Source of the DNA: Psychromarinibacter sp048262455
GTDB lineage: Bacteria; Pseudomonadota; Alphaproteobacteria; Rhodobacterales; Rhodobacteraceae
Assembly: GCA_048262455.1 (NCBI GenBank)
Contig: JBLXFD010000001.1
Coordinates: forward strand, 1-64,000
Length of the DNA: 64,000 nt
Direction of reading: 5' to 3'
Shown: positions 62,069-64,000 of the stretch, one piece after another
Layout: each line of letters starts with the position of its first letter
How positions within the stretch are numbered: position 1 is the first letter of the stretch
The notes under the pieces: generated by a model
What the model saw: only the letters and a program-made list of their open reading frames with translations
Databases searched by the model: none
Told to the model about the DNA's origin: nothing
Translations under genes and position numbers: made by a program

Positions 62069-63232
62069 ATGCCAGTCAAGAACCGCTTTGCCGAGTGGCT
62101 GCCCGAAATCACCGAATGGCGCCGCGACATCCATGCCCATCCCGAGATCCTGTTCGACACCCACCGCACCGCCGCGCTGGTGGCGGACAAGCTGCGGGAC
62201 TTCGGCTGCGACGAGGTGGTCACCGGTCTGGGCCGCACCGGGGTCGTGGGGGTGATCCGCGGGCGCAACGGCGGCGCCGGCCGCACCGTGGGCCTGCGCG
62301 CCGACATGGACGCCCTGCCGATCGAGGAGGCGACGGGCGCGCCCCATGCCTCCACCACGCCCGGGGCGATGCACGCCTGCGGTCACGACGGCCACACCGC
62401 CATGCTGCTGGGCGCCGCGCGCTACCTGGCCGAGACGCGCAACTTCGACGGCACGGCGGTGGTGATCTTCCAGCCCGCCGAAGAGGGCGGCGGCGGCGGG
62501 CGCGAGATGTGCGAGGACGGGCTGATGACCCGCTTCGGCATCGACGAGGTCTACGGGATGCACAACTGGCCCGGCGTGCCCACCGGCACCTTCGCGATCC
62601 GCCCCGGCCCCTTCTTCGCCGCCACCGACCAGTTCGACATCACCGTCGAGGGCAAGGGCGGCCACGCCGCCAAACCGCACGAGACGGTGGACCCCACGCT
62701 GATCGCCAGCCACATCGTGCTGGCGCTGCAATCCATCGTCAGCCGCAACGTAGACCCGACGCTGCAGGCGGTGGTTTCCGTCACCGCCTTCACCACCTCG
62801 TCGACCGCCTTCAACGTGATCCCCTCGCGGGTGCGGGTAAAGGGCACGGTGCGCACGCTGGACGCCGGGGTGCGGGCGCTGGCCGAAAAGCGCCTGCGCC
62901 AGCTGGCCGAGGGCACCGCCGAGGCCCACGGCGCGCGGGCCGATGTCACCTATTACAAGGGCTATCCGGTGATGGTGAACGCGGGGGACGAGACGGTCCA
63001 CGCCGCCGAGGTCGCCCGCACCGTCGCCGGCGACTGCGCCGAGGCGCCGCTGGTGATGGGGGGCGAGGATTTCGCCTACATGCTGGAGGAGCGTCCGGGT
63101 GCCTACATCCTGGTGGGCAACGGCGACACCGCCCCGGTGCACCACCCGGAATACGACTTCAACGACGAGGCGATCCCCGCCGGCTGCTCCTGGCTGGTGG
63201 GCATGGTCGAGGCGCGGCTGCCGGCGGGGTAG
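62069..63232 (+). CDS. M20 family metallo-amidohydrolase (hippurate hydrolase/aminoacylase-like)
   Basis: 387 aa. Metal ligands in HACGHDGHTAML (about residues 101-112), EEGGGGGREM (about 140) and GGEDFAYMLEE near the C-terminus; the lid dimerisation domain lies between about 185 and 300. Removes acyl groups from amino acids or similar amides; the exact substrate is open. CGGAGGTC upstream of the ATG. Convergent with glmS, three bases between stop codons. Confidence 0.92.
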   Translation: MPVKNRFAEWLPEITEWRRDIHAHPEILFDTHRTAALVADKLRDFGCDEVVTGLGRTGVVGVIRGRNGGAGRTVGLRADMDALPIEEATGAPHASTTPGAMHACGHDGHTAMLLGAARYLAETRNFDGTAVVIFQPAEEGGGGGREMCEDGLMTRFGIDEVYGMHNWPGVPTGTFAIRPGPFFAATDQFDITVEGKGGHAAKPHETVDPTLIASHIVLALQSIVSRNVDPTLQAVVSVTAFTTSSTAFNVIPSRVRVKGTVRTLDAGVRALAEKRLRQLAEGTAEAHGARADVTYYKGYPVMVNAGDETVHAAEVARTVAGDCAEAPLVMGGEDFAYMLEERPGAYILVGNGDTAPVHHPEYDFNDEAIPAGCSWLVGMVEARLPAG

Positions 63233-63235
63233 GGG

Positions 63236-64000
63236 CTACTCCACCGTCACCGACTTCGCGAGATTGCGGGGCTGGTCCACGTCGGTGCCCTTGGCGATGG
63301 CGGCGTGGTAGGCCAGCAACTGCGCGGGCAGGGCGTAGAGGATCGGCGCGAAAAGATCCGCGATCTCCGGCATCGCCAGCGTGCGCCAGGTGCCCTCTGC
63401 GGCGATCTTGGCGCCGGCGGCGTCGGTGATCAGCAGCACCTTGCCGCCCCGGGCCATGACCTCCTGCATGTTCGACACGGTCTTGTCGAACAGCGCGTCG
63501 CGCGGGGCCATGACGATCACCGGCACGTTCTTGTCCACCAGCGCGATCGGCCCGTGCTTCAGCTCGCCGCTGGCATAGCCCTCGGCGTGGATATAGCTGA
63601 TCTCCTTCAGCTTCAGCGCCCCCTCCAGCGCCAGCGGGTACATCTGGCCGCGCCCAAGGAACAGCACGTCGCGCGCCTCGGCCACCTGCCGGGCGGCGTC
63701 GGCCACCGCGTCCGCCTGCGCCAGCGCCAGATTCATCCGGCCGGGCAGGCCCTGCAGGTCCGCAAGGTGCGCCGCCAGTTCATCGTCGGTCAGCCGGTTC
63801 TTGGCACGAGCCGCCTGCAGCGCCATCAGCACCAGCACCGTCAGCTGGCAGGTGAAGGCCTTGGTGGAGGCCACGCCAATCTCGGCCCCCGCGAGGATCG
63901 GCAGGTTCACCCCGGCCTCCCGCGCGATAGAGGAGGTTTCGACGTTGGTCACCGCCGCCAGCGCCGCCTTGCCGTCGCAGTAGCGCAGGGCGGCGAGGGT
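63236..64000 (-). CDS. glmS: Glutamine--fructose-6-phosphate aminotransferase, 3' part
   Basis: C-terminal 254 residues; the gene continues beyond 64000, so start and glutaminase domain are outside. Visible: the end of SIS domain 1 (TNVETSSIAREAG, TKAFTCQL), SIS domain 2 (VLFLGRGQMYPLALEGALKLKEISYIHAEGY in split form: GRGQMYPLALEGA and YIHAEGY) and the conserved C-terminus LAKSVTVE. Makes glucosamine-6-phosphate for peptidoglycan and lipid A. Frame is open to the window edge. Confidence 0.95.
   Translation of the reverse strand, partial: TLAALRYCDGKAALAAVTNVETSSIAREAGVNLPILAGAEIGVASTKAFTCQLTVLVLMALQAARAKNRLTDDELAAHLADLQGLPGRMNLALAQADAVADAARQVAEARDVLFLGRGQMYPLALEGALKLKEISYIHAEGYASGELKHGPIALVDKNVPVIVMAPRDALFDKTVSNMQEVMARGGKVLLITDAAGAKIAAEGTWRTLAMPEIADLFAPILYALPAQLLAYHAAIAKGTDVDQPRNLAKSVTVE

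Overview
The window is a high-GC (roughly 70%) chromosomal segment that looks like a member of the Rhodobacteraceae (Roseobacter/Rhodobacter group, Alphaproteobacteria). Supporting this are the gene content (two-gene pntA/pntB transhydrogenase, ThyX, an alphaproteobacterial RpoH, DUF1194, DUF3422, DUF6476 and Hint-domain proteins, and a two-subunit NAD-dependent formate dehydrogenase with formate-THF ligase) and the translational style (many ATGA overlaps, some GTG/TTG starts). No rRNA, tRNA, insertion sequence, prophage or CRISPR array was found.

Layout. 0.2-1.5 kb: a stand-alone AI-2E/PerM transporter. 1.5-13.0 kb: a divergent, tightly overlapped glycan cluster. Two oxidoreductases read leftward; eight genes read rightward: three SDR sugar-nucleotide enzymes (one fused to a clan GH-A-like glycosidase), four glycosyltransferases (three of CgeB type) and a CmoB-like methyltransferase. 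It has no flippase, polymerase or any membrane protein. Its divergent promoter region carries GGAAC-N17-GTT sites typical of the alphaproteobacterial general-stress sigma factor EcfG. 13.0-19.6 kb: a stress-flavoured block with a NepR-like mini-protein, a small conserved protein, an alcohol dehydrogenase broken by an in-frame amber codon, an SRPBCC membrane protein behind another GGAAC-N17-GTTCC site, and a large CheB-CheR-PAS-HWE/HisKA_2 kinase overlapping a single-domain response regulator. 19.9-28.8 kb: an ALDH7 aldehyde dehydrogenase, then one-carbon genes (formate dehydrogenase beta and alpha, and fhs) separated and flanked by intergenic repeats.

29-46 kb: mostly housekeeping genes (flavin monooxygenase-like, homoserine dehydrogenase, lipoprotein, TetR regulator, a DUF6476 gene and an RluA-type pseudouridine synthase whose start codons overlap head to head, rpoH, waaA with a degenerate M48-like partner, tandem DUF1194 proteins, a glyoxalase-fold protein, a Slam-like barrel with its likely surface lipoprotein, thyX, prfC). 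46-64 kb: a Rho-N-like mini-protein, a multicopper oxidase, a Hint-domain protein, an SDR, an orphan ABC ATPase, a class I amidotransferase, kynureninase plus SDR, pntAB, an ornithine/lysine decarboxylase behind a long structured leader (candidate speF RNA), DUF3422, a YeeE/YedE transporter, an M20 amidohydrolase and the 3' part of glmS, which runs off the window.

The two most unusual themes are (1) a possible stress-controlled, membrane-protein-free glycosylation cluster next to a NepR-like protein and an HWE-type kinase, and (2) a family of about 120-215 bp intergenic repeats with long inverted arms, in tandem around fhs and downstream of the homoserine dehydrogenase gap, with single diverged copies near thyX/prfC and after the decarboxylase gene.
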